Origin: Winslowiella toletana
GTDB taxonomy: Bacteria > Pseudomonadota > Gammaproteobacteria > Enterobacterales > Enterobacteriaceae
DNA length: 64,000 bases
Direction of reading: 5' to 3'
Assembly: GCF_032164335.1 (NCBI RefSeq)
Contig: NZ_CP134152.1
Span: 806,001-870,000, forward strand
In this document: piece after piece, positions 54,243 through 64,000 of the stretch
How positions within the stretch are numbered: position 1 is the stretch's first letter
How the letters are laid out: each line of letters opens with the position of its first letter
Program-made: the position numbers and the translations under genes
Notes under the pieces: model-generated
The model's input: only the letters and a program-made list of their open reading frames with translations
Told to the model about the DNA's origin: nothing
Database searches by the model: none

Positions 54243-55227
54243 TACTGCTCTTGATCATGGTAATGGCGAGATTAAGCGCCGTGATAAAGCTGCCCGCATC
54301 CGCCGTGCCCTGGCCCGCAAGTTCAAGCGCGGTGCCGTGGTCAACAGAGGTACGGATAAATGGCAGGCCAAGGGTGATATTCACCGCGCGACCAAATCCC
54401 TGATATTTTAGCACCGGAAGTCCCTGATCGTGATACATCGCCAGCACCGCATCGGCATTTTGCAGATATTTCGGCTGGAAAAGCGTATCCGCCGGCAACG
54501 GGCCGGTAAGCTGTAACCCTTGCAGGCGCAGCTCATTCAGAGCCGGGATAATGGTATCAATCTCTTCGCGGCCCATATGACCGCCTTCGCCAGCATGCGG
54601 GTTAAGGCCGCAGACGAAGATATGTGGGTTGGCAATGCCAAACTTATTTTGCAGATCGTGATGCAGAATACCTATAACTTCATGCAGGCTCTCACGCGTA
54701 ATGGCGTCGGCGACATCTTTAAGCGGCAGGTGGGTGGTGGCCAGCGCGACGCGTAACTCTTCCGTCGCCAGCATCATCACTACCCGCTCACATGCGGAAC
54801 GCTCAGCGAAATATTCAGTATGCCCACTGAAGGCAATACCGGCATCGTTGATCACCCCTTTGTGTACCGGACCGGTAATCAGCGCGGCAAATTCGCCGTT
54901 CAGACAGCCGTCACAGGCACGCGCCAGGGTTTCCAGTACGTAGTGGCTGTTATCCACACTTAGCTCACCGATTGTCACCGGCTGTGGCGTTGCCACCGGC
55001 AACACCGTCAGCGTACCGGCGCGTTGTGGCTGCGCGGCAGTACCCGCTTGATACTCTCGCAGCTCCAGTGGCAGGCCGAGCAGGGCGGCGCGCTCAATCA
55101 GCAGTGCCGGAGAGGCACAGACCACCAGTTCAACCGGCCAGTCGCGCTGTGCCAGTTGAATGGTCAGATCGGGACCAATCCCGGCGGGTTCGCCGGGAGT
55201 GATCGCCACACGCAGATTACTGCGCAT
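54235..55227 (-). CDS. pdxA: 4-hydroxythreonine-4-phosphate dehydrogenase PdxA
   Basis: 330 aa. [13 protein letters not shown] at the N-terminus, [55 protein letters not shown] and [12 protein letters not shown] cover the family motifs, including metal-binding His residues. It carries out the NAD-dependent oxidation step in DXP-dependent pyridoxal phosphate synthesis. Overlaps the end of surA by 11 nt. Confidence 0.98.
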   Translation of the reverse strand: MRSNLRVAITPGEPAGIGPDLTIQLAQRDWPVELVVCASPALLIERAALLGLPLELREYQAGTAAQPQRAGTLTVLPVATPQPVTIGELSVDNSHYVLETLARACDGCLNGEFAALITGPVHKGVINDAGIAFSGHTEYFAERSACERVVMMLATEELRVALATTHLPLKDVADAITRESLHEVIGILHHDLQNKFGIANPHIFVCGLNPHAGEGGHMGREEIDTIIPALNELRLQGLQLTGPLPADTLFQPKYLQNADAVLAMYHDQGLPVLKYQGFGRAVNITLGLPFIRTSVDHGTALELAGQGTADAGSFITALNLAITMIKSSNE

Positions 55228-56512
55228 TCTGATCGAGGATTTTCACGTAAGCGCTGGCACGTTGTTCCTGCATCCAGGTTTGTGCTTCTTCAGCAAACTT
55301 ACGGTTAAACAGCAGGCGATAGGCACGCTCTTTCTGCGCCGCATCAGTTTTATCAACCTGGCGGGTATCCATCAGCTGAATCAGGTGCCAGCCGAAAGAG
55401 GAGTGAACCGGCTGGCTGAGCTGGCCCTTATTCAGTTTCAGCAAGGCATCACGGAACGCAGGGTCATAGACTTCAGCTGACGTCCAGCCGAGATCGCCGC
55501 CCTGATTGGCAGAACCTGGGTCATCAGACAGCTGTTTTGCCGCGCTGCTAAAGTCGGTTTTTCCGCTTTGAATATCAGCAGCAACCTGCTCCAGTTTCTG
55601 GCGCGCCTGCGCATCGGTCAGTACCGGCGATGGCTTCAGCAGAATGTGGCGGGCATGCACTTCGGTAACCGAAATGTTCTGGCTCTCGCCGCGCAGGTCA
55701 TTGACCTTCAGGATGTGGAAACCGACGCCAGAACGAATTGGGCCGACGATATCGCCTTTTTTCGCCGTGCTCAGCGCCTGGGCAAACAGCGTTGGCAACT
55801 CTTCGATTTTGCCCCAGCCCATGTTGCCGCCTTTCAGCGCCTGAGAATCAGCCGAGTAAGTCACTGCTAACTTACCAAAGTCAGCGCCGCCTTTGATCTC
55901 GCCGACCAGCTGATTCGCCAGGTTTTCCTGATCATCAACCTGCTGCTGAGTCGGGTTTTCCGGCAGCGGTAGCAGAATGTGGCTAAGGTTCAGCTCGGTT
56001 CCACGGTTATTCTGTGCGCCGACCTGAGTTGCCAGCGTGTCGACTTCCTGCGGCAGAATGGTAACGCGACGGCGTACTTCGTTATTACGCACTTCGGCGA
56101 TCTGCATCTCTTTACGAATCTGCTCGCGATAAGTGCCGTAATTGACGCCATCATAGGCCAGACGGCTACGCATCTGATCCATTGACATCTGGTTCTGCGC
56201 CGCGATGTTAGCGATCGCCTGATCAAGCTGTTGATCGGTGATCTGTACGCCCATCTGTTTACCCATCTGCAGCAGGATGTTATCCATAATCAGACGTTCA
56301 ACAATCTGGTGACGCAGCGTTTTATCGTCAGGCAGCTGCTGCCCGGCCTGCTGCGCTTGCGCTTTGACCGATTGCATCATGCCGTTTACATCGCTTTCTA
56401 GTACCACGCCGTTGTTTACCACTGCGGCGACTTTATCAACAACTTGTGGTGCTGCAAACGCGGTATTGGCTGCCAGCGCCACACCAAGGATCAGCGTTTT
56501 CCAGTTCTTCAT
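55217..56512 (-). CDS. surA: Periplasmic peptidyl-prolyl isomerase and porin chaperone SurA
   Basis: 431 aa from ATG 56512, matching the usual MKNWKTL start; the frame opens earlier at 56557 but those residues do not belong. Signal peptide to about residue 20, SurA N domain ([19 protein letters not shown]), two parvulin domains ([15 protein letters not shown] and [13 protein letters not shown]) and the C-terminal helix. It assists folding of outer-membrane proteins, including LptD encoded just upstream. Confidence 0.98.
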   Translation of the reverse strand: MKNWKTLILGVALAANTAFAAPQVVDKVAAVVNNGVVLESDVNGMMQSVKAQAQQAGQQLPDDKTLRHQIVERLIMDNILLQMGKQMGVQITDQQLDQAIANIAAQNQMSMDQMRSRLAYDGVNYGTYREQIRKEMQIAEVRNNEVRRRVTILPQEVDTLATQVGAQNNRGTELNLSHILLPLPENPTQQQVDDQENLANQLVGEIKGGADFGKLAVTYSADSQALKGGNMGWGKIEELPTLFAQALSTAKKGDIVGPIRSGVGFHILKVNDLRGESQNISVTEVHARHILLKPSPVLTDAQARQKLEQVAADIQSGKTDFSSAAKQLSDDPGSANQGGDLGWTSAEVYDPAFRDALLKLNKGQLSQPVHSSFGWHLIQLMDTRQVDKTDAAQKERAYRLLFNRKFAEEAQTWMQEQRASAYVKILDQNAQ

Positions 56513-56564
56513 ACTTTTTCCATTCTTTTCCGCACTGCGGGTTTGCATGCCAGACATTACAACA

Positions 56565-58928
56565 TCAGAAAGCGCGCTGGTAAGGCAGAATACCCTGACG
56601 CAGCATTTGACCGGTTCCTAAGCCGTAGTTAGAGCTCAGGCCACGCAGTTCAATGTTGAACGAGATTTGGTTGTCGTATTTACTGTTGTCGTTTTCCCAA
56701 CCGTTGATTTTGCGTTCATAACCCAGGCGGATAGCATAGCAGCACGAACTGTACTGCAGGCCGACCAGCTGATCGGCAGGCTGTTGTGCTTTGGTGTCGT
56801 AGTAGTATGCACCTACAACGGACCAGGCATCAGCAATTGGCCAGCTAGCCGTCATACCAACCTGAGAAATACCATCTTTGTAGATCGGGTTGGCCGAAAT
56901 GTTCTGTTGCAGCGCTGACGCAACGTACTCCGGGCTGCTGTAACGATAGTTAAGCTGTACCATGCGGTCAGCGTCACGACGATATTCCAGCACCGCATTT
57001 CCCTGCGAAATATTATCCAGACGCGTGTCGTACTGAATGCCGCCGCGGGTGCTCCAGCGATCGCTAATCTTCCAGTATGTATCACCGGCCCACACCAGGC
57101 TGCCAGTATCATCTTCATCGCTAACGGTATTCAGACCGGTGCGGGAAGGGGTAAACGAGTAGATTTGACCCACAGAAACGTTAAAACGTTCAACCAGATC
57201 GTTATCAAAAATACGCGACGTGACACCGGTGGTCACCTGGTTAGCGGAGGCGATACGATCGAGGCCGCTGTAAGTACGATCACGGAACAGGCCGGTATAG
57301 TCAGATTGCAGCAGCGTGGAGTCATACGAGTTGATATTACTCTGGTTGCGATACGGGATATACAGGTACTGGGCGCGTGGCTCCAGCGTCTGGGTATACC
57401 CTTCTGCCCAGTTCATCTCGCGGTCGAAGACCACCTTGCCGTCAACTTTAAACTGCGGCATCACGCGGTTAACCGACTCATCCAGCTGATTATTGGCATT
57501 GGCCGGCAGTGAGTTGAAATATTCAACATCATCCTGCTGATAGTGCGTCGCCAGCAGTTTTGCTTCGGTATTCAGGCTACCCCAACCGTTGGACATCGGC
57601 AGATTGATGGTTGGCTCAAGATGTAAGCGCGTCGCATCCGGATAGCGATCGTTTACGTTGGTAAACTTAACCGCCTGTGCATACAGATGGGTGTCAAACG
57701 GGCCGACATCATTCTGATACCAGTTAAAATCAAACTGTGGCTGCGCACGATAAACGTTTCTGGTGTTGTTAATTGGGAACACCTGGAAGTCTTTACTGGA
57801 AATCGTCGCATTCCAGTTCTCTTCCGCGTAGCCGATGCTGAATTTCTGCGTCAGATAACCATCGGTAGACGAATAGTAAGGCGAGTCGAGATCGTTGAAA
57901 TAGTATGGATCGCTGACCTTCGAGAAGTCGGCATTGAAGCGCCAGTGTTGATCATAGACGCCAGCATGACGCCAGTAGAAGAACCAACGATTTGAATCTT
58001 TGTCATCGGTGTTCCCGCGCTCGGCCTGATCTTTATTGTACTGATTGTCCGAAGGCAGATAGTCAAATTGCACCAGACCGGTGCCGGCAACGGTCAGATA
58101 GCGGAACTCGTTCTGCCACTGCACACCGCGCTTGCTCATGTAGTGCGGCGTCAGCGTCGCATCAAAGTTTGGCGCGATGTTCCAGTAATAAGGCAGCATA
58201 AATTCGAAGCCGTTATTACTGCCGTATTTTGCATTCGGGATCAGGAAGCCGGAGCGGCGACGATCGCCGATTGGCAACTGCAGGTATGGGCTGTAAAACA
58301 CCGGTACCGCGCCGATTTTAAAGCGCGCGTTCCAGATCTCAGCCACTTCTTCTTCGCGGTCCTGAATCACTTCTGAACCGACCACGCTCCAGCTGTTATC
58401 GCCAGGCAGACAGGAAGTAAAGGTGCCGTTTTCCAGAATAGTGTAACGATTTTCACCGCGCAGTTTCATCTGATCGGCCTGACCACGCCCCTGGCGGCCT
58501 ACCATCTGATAGTTGCCGTTCCAGACGTTAGTGTCTTTTGTATTCAGATTTGACCAGGCTTTCGGACCTTTCAGGATGACCTGATTGTCGTCATAGTGCA
58601 CATTTCCCAGTGCGTCGATGGTGCGCGTCGGCACAGTCTGGCCCGGCAGCATTTTCTGGTGAAGCTGAACTTCATCAGATTGCAGGCGACTGTTCCCTTG
58701 CTGAACATCAACATTACCGCTGAATACCGCATTGTCGGGATAATTGCCTTTCGCGTTATCAGCGTTGATCGTTACCGGCAATTGATCGGTTTTGCCTTCA
58801 ACCAGTGGCCGGTTAAAACTTGGCACGCCAAGCATGCACTGCGACATCAAATCGTCGGCAAGCACCTGCTGGCTGTATAGTGCTGAGCCAATCAGAGTGG
58901 CCAGCAAAGTAGGTATACGTTTTTTCAT
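56565..58928 (-). CDS. lptD: LPS-assembly outer-membrane protein LptD
   Basis: 787 aa from ATG 58928 ([24 protein letters not shown] signal peptide); the ATG at 58964 is rejected. The N-terminal OstA-like domain ([41 protein letters not shown]) is followed by a large beta-barrel and a Cys pair near the end ([13 protein letters not shown]) plus Cys near the N-terminus (SQCMLG) that form the required disulfides. It inserts LPS in the outer leaflet together with LptE. First gene of the operon, divergent from djlA. Confidence 0.98.
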   Translation of the reverse strand: MKKRIPTLLATLIGSALYSQQVLADDLMSQCMLGVPSFNRPLVEGKTDQLPVTINADNAKGNYPDNAVFSGNVDVQQGNSRLQSDEVQLHQKMLPGQTVPTRTIDALGNVHYDDNQVILKGPKAWSNLNTKDTNVWNGNYQMVGRQGRGQADQMKLRGENRYTILENGTFTSCLPGDNSWSVVGSEVIQDREEEVAEIWNARFKIGAVPVFYSPYLQLPIGDRRRSGFLIPNAKYGSNNGFEFMLPYYWNIAPNFDATLTPHYMSKRGVQWQNEFRYLTVAGTGLVQFDYLPSDNQYNKDQAERGNTDDKDSNRWFFYWRHAGVYDQHWRFNADFSKVSDPYYFNDLDSPYYSSTDGYLTQKFSIGYAEENWNATISSKDFQVFPINNTRNVYRAQPQFDFNWYQNDVGPFDTHLYAQAVKFTNVNDRYPDATRLHLEPTINLPMSNGWGSLNTEAKLLATHYQQDDVEYFNSLPANANNQLDESVNRVMPQFKVDGKVVFDREMNWAEGYTQTLEPRAQYLYIPYRNQSNINSYDSTLLQSDYTGLFRDRTYSGLDRIASANQVTTGVTSRIFDNDLVERFNVSVGQIYSFTPSRTGLNTVSDEDDTGSLVWAGDTYWKISDRWSTRGGIQYDTRLDNISQGNAVLEYRRDADRMVQLNYRYSSPEYVASALQQNISANPIYKDGISQVGMTASWPIADAWSVVGAYYYDTKAQQPADQLVGLQYSSCCYAIRLGYERKINGWENDNSKYDNQISFNIELRGLSSNYGLGTGQMLRQGILPYQRAF

Positions 58929-59112
58929 ACGCGGTATCGAGAATTCCGTGATAACAGGCATCATGCCGACAAACGGTCAGAGACTAACTTACTCAACTGC
59001 GTTGCGCTAGTGTTAATCCTGCTCGTTTACCCGCGTTGCCGTTAGGCTCTGAGATAAATGACAGGTATGATAATGCAATTTTTAGCCTTGAGCATGGCGA
59101 ATTGAGGAGTAT

Positions 59113-59937
59113 ATGCGCTATTGGGGAAAAGTACTCGGCCTTGTGCTGGGTTTGATGTCAGGAGCGGGCTTCTGGGGTCTGGCAATTGGCCTGATTATTG
59201 GCCATATGGTCGATAAGATTCGCGGTGCGCAAGGGCAGGGCTATTTTGCCAATCAACAAACGCGACAAACATTATTTTTTCGCACCACCTTCCAGGTAAT
59301 GGGGCATTTAACCAAATCTAAAGGGCGTGTAACCGACGCGGATATCCAGATGGCATCACTGCTGATGGATCGGATGCAGTTACACGGTGAGGCGCGTACC
59401 GCTGCCCAGCGGGCATTCCGCGAAGGTAAGCAGGGTGAATATCCGTTGCGAAATAAACTGCGCGAACTGCGCAGCGCCTGTTTTGGTCGTTTTGATCTGA
59501 TTAGGATGTTTCTGGAAATTCAGATTCAGGCCGCCTTTGCTGATGGTTCACTGCACCCCAATGAACGTCAGGTGTTGTATGTGATTGCCGAAGAGCTGGG
59601 CATCTCTCGCACGCAGTTCGACCAGTTTCTGCGCATGATGGAAGGGGGCCAGCAGTTTGGCGGCAGCAATCAATCCTGGGGCGGCTCTTCGCACGGCGGT
59701 TTTCAGCAGGCTCCGCGTGGGCCAACGCTGGAAGATGCCTGCAGCGTGCTGGGAGTGAAAAGCAGCGATGACAGCACCACCATTAAACGTGCGTATCGTA
59801 AGCTGATGAGCGAACACCATCCGGATAAGCTGGTTGCCAAAGGGCTGCCGCCGGAGATGATGGAGATGGCAAAGCAAAAGGCGCAGGAGATTCAGGCGGC
59901 GTATGATTTGATCAAACGCGAGAAGAATTTCAAGTAA
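59113..59937 (+). CDS. djlA: DnaJ-like membrane protein DjlA
   Basis: 274 aa. An N-terminal membrane segment ([27 protein letters not shown]), a TerB-like central helical domain (about 55-190), a Gly/Gln/Ser linker, and a C-terminal J domain with the HPD motif (SEHHPDKL). It is a DnaK co-chaperone anchored in the inner membrane. Divergent from lptD, as in related enterobacteria. GAGGAG precedes the start. Confidence 0.97.
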   Translation: MRYWGKVLGLVLGLMSGAGFWGLAIGLIIGHMVDKIRGAQGQGYFANQQTRQTLFFRTTFQVMGHLTKSKGRVTDADIQMASLLMDRMQLHGEARTAAQRAFREGKQGEYPLRNKLRELRSACFGRFDLIRMFLEIQIQAAFADGSLHPNERQVLYVIAEELGISRTQFDQFLRMMEGGQQFGGSNQSWGGSSHGGFQQAPRGPTLEDACSVLGVKSSDDSTTIKRAYRKLMSEHHPDKLVAKGLPPEMMEMAKQKAQEIQAAYDLIKREKNFK

Positions 59938-59975
59938 TTCAGGCTGGCTTACTTGCCATTCCAGGCTTGGGCAGT

Positions 59976-60019
59976 GCGCAAAATCCTTATGTACTTTGTG
60001 TACGTTCCGGTTTTTGCGC
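59976..60019. repeat. Imperfect inverted repeat between djlA and rluA (possible dispersed intergenic element or terminator)
   Basis: GCGCAAAA with TGTAC (59976-59994) faces GTAC with TTTTTGCGC (60000-60019), a near-palindrome with internal mismatches in the 142-nt gap between two convergent genes. The outer sequence on both sides (TTGGGCAGT ... CTGGCCGCACC) gives it the look of a dispersed intergenic palindrome; whether it recurs elsewhere cannot be seen in this window. Confidence 0.45.
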
Positions 60020-60079
60020 GCTGGCCGCACCTGAACTGACGGCGCCACCGACGCCTGAATAAGCGAGAGTCTGGCGTAA

Positions 60080-60733
60080 CTAAAAATCTGCCGGCTGACG
60101 AAAGGTCATCGGCGTCTGATACTCAGGATGAGTAATCGTCAGCATTTCCGCATGCAGCTGTAATCTTGATGCCATTGCTCTGGCTTCCTCGTGCGCATAA
60201 AAATTATCGCCGAGAATCGGGTGGCCTAATGCCAGCATATGCACGCGCAGCTGATGCGAACGACCGGTAATCGGCTTCAGGCGCACGCGCGCGCTGTTGT
60301 CGCTGGCATACTCCAGTACTTCATACTCGGTCTGTGCGGCTTTGCCGGTTTCAAAACACACTTTCTGCTTTGGCCGGTTCGGCCAGTCACAGATCAGCGG
60401 TAAATCAACCAGACCGGTTTCCGGCTGCGGGTGGCCCCAGACGCGCGCCACATAGCTTTTCTGTGGCTCACGCTCACGAAATTGCCGCTTCAGCTCACGC
60501 TCAGCGGCTTTGTGCAGCGCCACAACAATCACCCCGCTGGTCGCCATATCCAGCCGGTGCACCGATTCGGCCTGCGGATAATCGCGCTGAATACGCGTCA
60601 TCACGCTGTCTTTATGCTCCTCAAGACGACCGGGTACTGACAGTAAACCGCTGGGCTTATTGACCACCATAATATGCTGATCCTGATACAGAATATGCAG
60701 CCAGGGATCCTGCGGGGGATTGTAAGGTTGCAT
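60080..60733 (-). CDS. rluA: Dual-specificity rRNA/tRNA pseudouridine synthase RluA
   Basis: 217 aa. The catalytic Asp is in VHRLDMATSGVIVVA; LYQDQHIMVVNKPSGLLSVPG and KPITGRSHQLRVHMLALGHPILGD are the other family motifs. It makes pseudouridine in 23S rRNA and in several tRNAs. Its start abuts the rapA stop codon (they share one base), so the two are co-transcribed. Confidence 0.97.
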   Translation of the reverse strand: MQPYNPPQDPWLHILYQDQHIMVVNKPSGLLSVPGRLEEHKDSVMTRIQRDYPQAESVHRLDMATSGVIVVALHKAAERELKRQFREREPQKSYVARVWGHPQPETGLVDLPLICDWPNRPKQKVCFETGKAAQTEYEVLEYASDNSARVRLKPITGRSHQLRVHMLALGHPILGDNFYAHEEARAMASRLQLHAEMLTITHPEYQTPMTFRQPADF

Positions 60734-63639
60734 TATTGGTGAGTCACCACTATCAGACGCAGTGCATCAAGACGCCAGCCGGCGTCGTTGAGGCTGGCCA
60801 GTACCTGTTCACGGTTGTTTTCCAGCGCCTCTACCTCATCATCACGGATGTTAGGGTTAACGGCTCTCAACGCTTCCAGACGTGACAATTCAGCACTCAG
60901 TTTTTCATCGGCTTCCTGACGCGCCGCATCGATCACTAAACGCGCTTCCGCTGCGGCCTGCTCTTCGGATAACTTCAGAATCGCATGCACATCCTGCTGA
61001 ACCGCATTGACCAGCTTACTGCCGGTATGACGATTTACCGCATTCAGCTGACGGTTAAAGCTCTCAAACTCCACTTTACCGGCAAGATTGGTGCCTTTAC
61101 GGTCAACCAGCATTCGAATCGGCGTCGGTGGCAGGAAGCGGGTCAGCTGCAGATGTTTCGGTGCCTGCGCTTCAACGACATAGATCATCTCGACCAGCAG
61201 CGTTCCGACCGGCAGCGCTTTGTTTTTCAGCAGCGACAGCGCACAGCTGCCGGTGTCGCCGGAAAGAATCAGATCCAAACCGTTACGAATTATCGGGTGT
61301 TCCCAGGTCACATATTGCGCATCTTCACGTGATAATGCCTGATCGCGATCGAAAGTGATGGTGCAGCCATCTTCCGGCAGCCCAGGGAAATCAGGCACCA
61401 GCATATGATCCGATGGCGTCAGAACGATCAGGTTGTCGCTGCGATCTTCCTGGTTGATCCCAACGATATCAAACAGATTCAGCGCGAAATTCACCAGCTC
61501 GATATCGCTGTCCTGCTCGCCAATCAGCCCGGCCAGCGCCTGCGCTTTTTCACCGCCGTTGGAGTTCAGCTCCAGCAGACGGTCGCGGCCCTGCTCCAGC
61601 TGCGATTTCAGCGCATCATGCTGGCTGCGGCACTCGGCAATAAATTCGTCCAGCCCTTCGGTATTTTCCGGCGCGGCCAGATACTCGATCAGCGGTTGAT
61701 AAACGCTGTCATAAACCGTACGACCGGTTGGGCAGGTGTGTTCGAATGCATCCAGCCCTTCGTGATACCAGCGCACCAGCACCGACTGCGCGGTTTTTTC
61801 CAGGTACGGCACCATAATCTGGATATCGTGCGCCTGGCCGATACGGTCAAGACGACCAATACGCTGCTCCAGCAGATCCGGATTGAATGGCAGATCGAAC
61901 ATCACCAGCCGGCTGGCGAACTGGAAGTTACGGCCTTCAGAGCCGATTTCTGAACACAGTAGTACCTGAGCGCCGCCCTCTTCGGTAGCGAAGTAAGCCG
62001 CTGCACGGTCGCGTTCAATAATCGATAAGCCTTCATGGAAGACCGCCGCGCGGATGCCTTCACGCTCACGCAGTACCTGTTCCAGTTGCAGTGCGGTTGC
62101 GGCTTTGGCGCAGATCACCAGCACTTTTTCATCGCGGTTGCTGGTCAGGTAACCCATCAGCCATTCGACGCGCGGATCGAAGTTCCACCAGGTGCCGGAA
62201 TCCCCTTCGAATTCCTGATAAATCTGCTCCGGGTAAAGCATATCGCGCGCGCGTTCATCAGCAGATTTACGTGCGCCCATAATACCGGAGACTTTGATCG
62301 CCGTCTGATACTGCAACGGCAGCGGCAGGCGGATCTGGTGCATCTCGCGTTTCGGGAAGCCTTTAACGCCGTTACGGGTGTTACGGAACAGCACGCGGCT
62401 GGTGCCGTGACGATCCATCAGCATGCTGATCAGTTCTTCACGCGCCTGCTGCTTGCCTTCACGATCGCTGTTAGCCACCTGCAGTAGCGGCTCGATATCC
62501 TGTTCACCGACCAGGTCGTTCAGCATATTCATCTCATCTTTAGAGATGCTTTTGTCAGCCAGCAGCATTGCTACCGCATCGGCGATCGGACGGAAGTTCT
62601 TCTGCTCTTCAACAAACTGGCCAAAGTCGTGGAAACGATCCGGATCGAGCAGGCGCAGGCGGGCAAAATGGCTCTCCATCCCCAACTGCTCTGGCGTTGC
62701 GGTCAACAGCAGTACGCCGGGAATTTGTTCGGCCAGCTGTTCAATGACCTGATATTCACGGCTTGGCTCACCTTCGCTCCACGCCAGGTGATGTGCTTCA
62801 TCGACAATCAGCAGATCCCACTCGGCATCGGCCATTTTTTCCAGACGCTGTTTGTTACGGCGCACGAAATCCAGCGAGCAGATAATCAGCTGTTCGGTAT
62901 CAAATGGATTATCGCTGTCGAGCTGTGCTTCGGCATAGCGCGCATCGTCAAACAGCGCAAAGCGCAGGTTAAACCGGCGCAGCATCTCGACCAGCCACTG
63001 ATGTTGCAGCGTTTCCGGCACCACAATCAGCACGCGCTCTGCGCGGCCAGCCAGCAATTGCTGGTGAATAATCATACCGGCTTCGATGGTTTTACCCAGG
63101 CCAACTTCATCGGCCAGCAGCACGCGTGGGGCGTGGCGACGACCCACGTCATGGGCGATATGCAGCTGATGCGGGATCAGGTTGGTGCGCATGCCGCGCA
63201 GCCCGCTGATCGCCAGGCGATACTGTTCACTGTGGTATTTGCGTGCGCGAAAACGCAGCGCAAAGCGGTCCATACGATCAAGCTGACCGGCAAACAGGCG
63301 ATCCTGCGGCTTGCTGAACACCAGTTTGCTGTCCAGCATCACTTCACGCAGCATGACACCGCTTTCGTCGGTATCGAGACGTCGGCCGACGTAAGCCATC
63401 AGGCCGTTTTCGCTGATGGCTTCTTCAACTTCCAGCTGCCAGCCTTCATGGCTGGTGACGGTATCGCCCGGATTAAACATCACGCGGGTAATGGGAGAAT
63501 CATTTCTGGCATAGAGACGGTTTTCACCGGTAGCGGGAAATAACACTGTCACCATACGTGCGTCCAGTGCAACAACAGTTCCCAATCCCAGTTCGCTTTC
63601 CGTATCGCTGATCCAGCGTTGACCAAGTGTAAAAGGCAT
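60733..63639 (-). CDS. rapA: RNA polymerase-associated Swi2/Snf2 ATPase RapA (HepA)
   Basis: 968 aa, the same length as in E. coli. Tandem Tudor-like N-terminal domains, then the Snf2 core: [16 protein letters not shown] (Walker A, about residue 175), [19 protein letters not shown], and helicase C motifs [13 protein letters not shown] and [12 protein letters not shown]. It recycles RNA polymerase by remodelling post-termination complexes. Upstream of it the gap to polB is 153 nt. Confidence 0.98.
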   Translation of the reverse strand: MPFTLGQRWISDTESELGLGTVVALDARMVTVLFPATGENRLYARNDSPITRVMFNPGDTVTSHEGWQLEVEEAISENGLMAYVGRRLDTDESGVMLREVMLDSKLVFSKPQDRLFAGQLDRMDRFALRFRARKYHSEQYRLAISGLRGMRTNLIPHQLHIAHDVGRRHAPRVLLADEVGLGKTIEAGMIIHQQLLAGRAERVLIVVPETLQHQWLVEMLRRFNLRFALFDDARYAEAQLDSDNPFDTEQLIICSLDFVRRNKQRLEKMADAEWDLLIVDEAHHLAWSEGEPSREYQVIEQLAEQIPGVLLLTATPEQLGMESHFARLRLLDPDRFHDFGQFVEEQKNFRPIADAVAMLLADKSISKDEMNMLNDLVGEQDIEPLLQVANSDREGKQQAREELISMLMDRHGTSRVLFRNTRNGVKGFPKREMHQIRLPLPLQYQTAIKVSGIMGARKSADERARDMLYPEQIYQEFEGDSGTWWNFDPRVEWLMGYLTSNRDEKVLVICAKAATALQLEQVLREREGIRAAVFHEGLSIIERDRAAAYFATEEGGAQVLLCSEIGSEGRNFQFASRLVMFDLPFNPDLLEQRIGRLDRIGQAHDIQIMVPYLEKTAQSVLVRWYHEGLDAFEHTCPTGRTVYDSVYQPLIEYLAAPENTEGLDEFIAECRSQHDALKSQLEQGRDRLLELNSNGGEKAQALAGLIGEQDSDIELVNFALNLFDIVGINQEDRSDNLIVLTPSDHMLVPDFPGLPEDGCTITFDRDQALSREDAQYVTWEHPIIRNGLDLILSGDTGSCALSLLKNKALPVGTLLVEMIYVVEAQAPKHLQLTRFLPPTPIRMLVDRKGTNLAGKVEFESFNRQLNAVNRHTGSKLVNAVQQDVHAILKLSEEQAAAEARLVIDAARQEADEKLSAELSRLEALRAVNPNIRDDEVEALENNREQVLASLNDAGWRLDALRLIVVTHQ

Positions 63640-63792
63640 AGATAGTTGGCTCGATTCTCTTAAAAAAAATTTTTAGAACGCGCTCACAGGCAAAAAGTAT
63701 TGCGGCCGGACATGAATGTCTGGCGAAAGGTTCAGAGCGGTAGCGTTCAGGAAGGGCGCTATGGTACTGGAAGGTGGCGCGTTCGTCACCTG

Positions 63793-64000
63793 TCAAAACA
63801 GCCCTAATTGCCCGGTTATTAGTGTAGCAAAATCATCCTGAACAAAGGGCAAAATACCCTCGGCTACCGGCTGGAGCTGGCGCGAAAGATAATGATCGTA
63901 GTCGAGCGGCGTAAGCCGGGCTTCCAGCGGTTCCGGGCCAGAGGTGGCCATCACGTAGCGAATATAGCCACCGTTCTGATACTGCAACGGGCGGTCTAAT
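63793..64000 (-). CDS. polB: DNA polymerase II, C-terminal fragment (PolB; cut by window edge)
   Basis: The last 68 codons of polB are visible; the frame is open to base 64000 and the true start is beyond the window. LDRPLQYQNGGY and LTPLDYDHYLSRQLQPVAEGILPFVQDDFATLITGQLGLF match the C-terminus of enterobacterial Pol II, with the PCNA/clamp-type QLGLF end. The TTG near 63987 is an internal codon. Confidence 0.92.
   Translation of the reverse strand, partial: LDRPLQYQNGGYIRYVMATSGPEPLEARLTPLDYDHYLSRQLQPVAEGILPFVQDDFATLITGQLGLF

Noticed and set aside
62629-63543. 304-codon open frame on the + strand inside rapA
   Set aside because: Antisense to a gene conserved over its full 968 residues; no motif, no start context, His/Gln-rich as expected for a shadow.
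1-64000. CRISPR arrays, rRNA or tRNA genes, insertion sequences
   Set aside because: No direct-repeat array with regular spacers, no cloverleaf with a CCA-type end and no transposase-like frame was seen; the only regular repeats are the pentapeptide coding and VgrG heptad sequences inside genes.

Overview
The window comes from a gamma-proteobacterial chromosome of the order Enterobacterales. The right end carries the conserved block polB-rapA-rluA-djlA / lptD-surA-pdxA-rsmA-apaG-apaH in the usual enterobacterial order, with proteins close in length and sequence to those remembered from E. coli (RapA 968 aa, SurA 431 aa, LptD 787 aa). The accessory content (fimbriae, type VI secretion, chitinases) would suit a plant-, insect- or environment-associated member such as Erwinia/Pantoea or a relative, but the genus is a guess.

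Layout. 1-2845: the 3' end of a chaperone-usher fimbrial operon (chaperone cut by the window edge, a minor subunit, a two-domain tip adhesin, another minor subunit). 3011-26794: a complete type VI secretion (T6SS) locus on the + strand with all 13 core genes in the order tssA-B-C-hcp-E-F-G-H-vgrG-[DUF2169/pentapeptide, pentapeptide, DUF3540, PAAR-like]-tssJ-K-L-M plus a small unknown last gene. No recognisable toxin or immunity gene is present, and VgrG ends in a long gapless seven-residue repeat. 26873-37899: a regulatory and miscellaneous stretch with a LysR regulator, a small unknown protein, a PhoX-type phosphatase, a three-gene sensory operon (MASE1-like membrane protein, NarL-type response regulator, BvgS/EvgS-type hybrid kinase broken by one amber codon), a His-rich exported peptide, a LuxR-type regulator whose receiver has lost its phosphorylation residues, and a mini-LysR protein that is only a DNA-binding domain.

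37904-48094: a compact, atypical type II secretion locus. On the - strand it runs from pseudopilin gspG through a lytic transglycosylase, gspF, gspE, PilM/N/O/P-like assembly proteins and a TPR-bearing lipoprotein secretin to three further pseudopilins; the prepilin peptidase gspO is divergent on the + strand. Downstream of gspO lie two GH18 family proteins: a ChiA-like protein with the catalytic Glu replaced by Gln, and an intact modular chitinase with two FnIII domains and a CBM5/12 domain. They are the obvious candidate substrates of this secretion system.

52197-64000: housekeeping genes. lptD-surA-pdxA-rsmA-apaG-apaH read leftward as one operon (outer-membrane LPS assembly, porin chaperone, vitamin B6, rRNA methylation, Ap4A hydrolysis). 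djlA is divergent from lptD and convergent with rluA-rapA; the C-terminus of polB is cut by the right edge.

The observations most worth following are the heptad-repeat VgrG tip with a toxin-less cargo module, the chitinase-like protein with a Gln at the catalytic position beside an atypical T2SS, the amber-split hybrid kinase, and the degenerate regulators next to it. All product names rest on reading motifs by eye; no database search was run.
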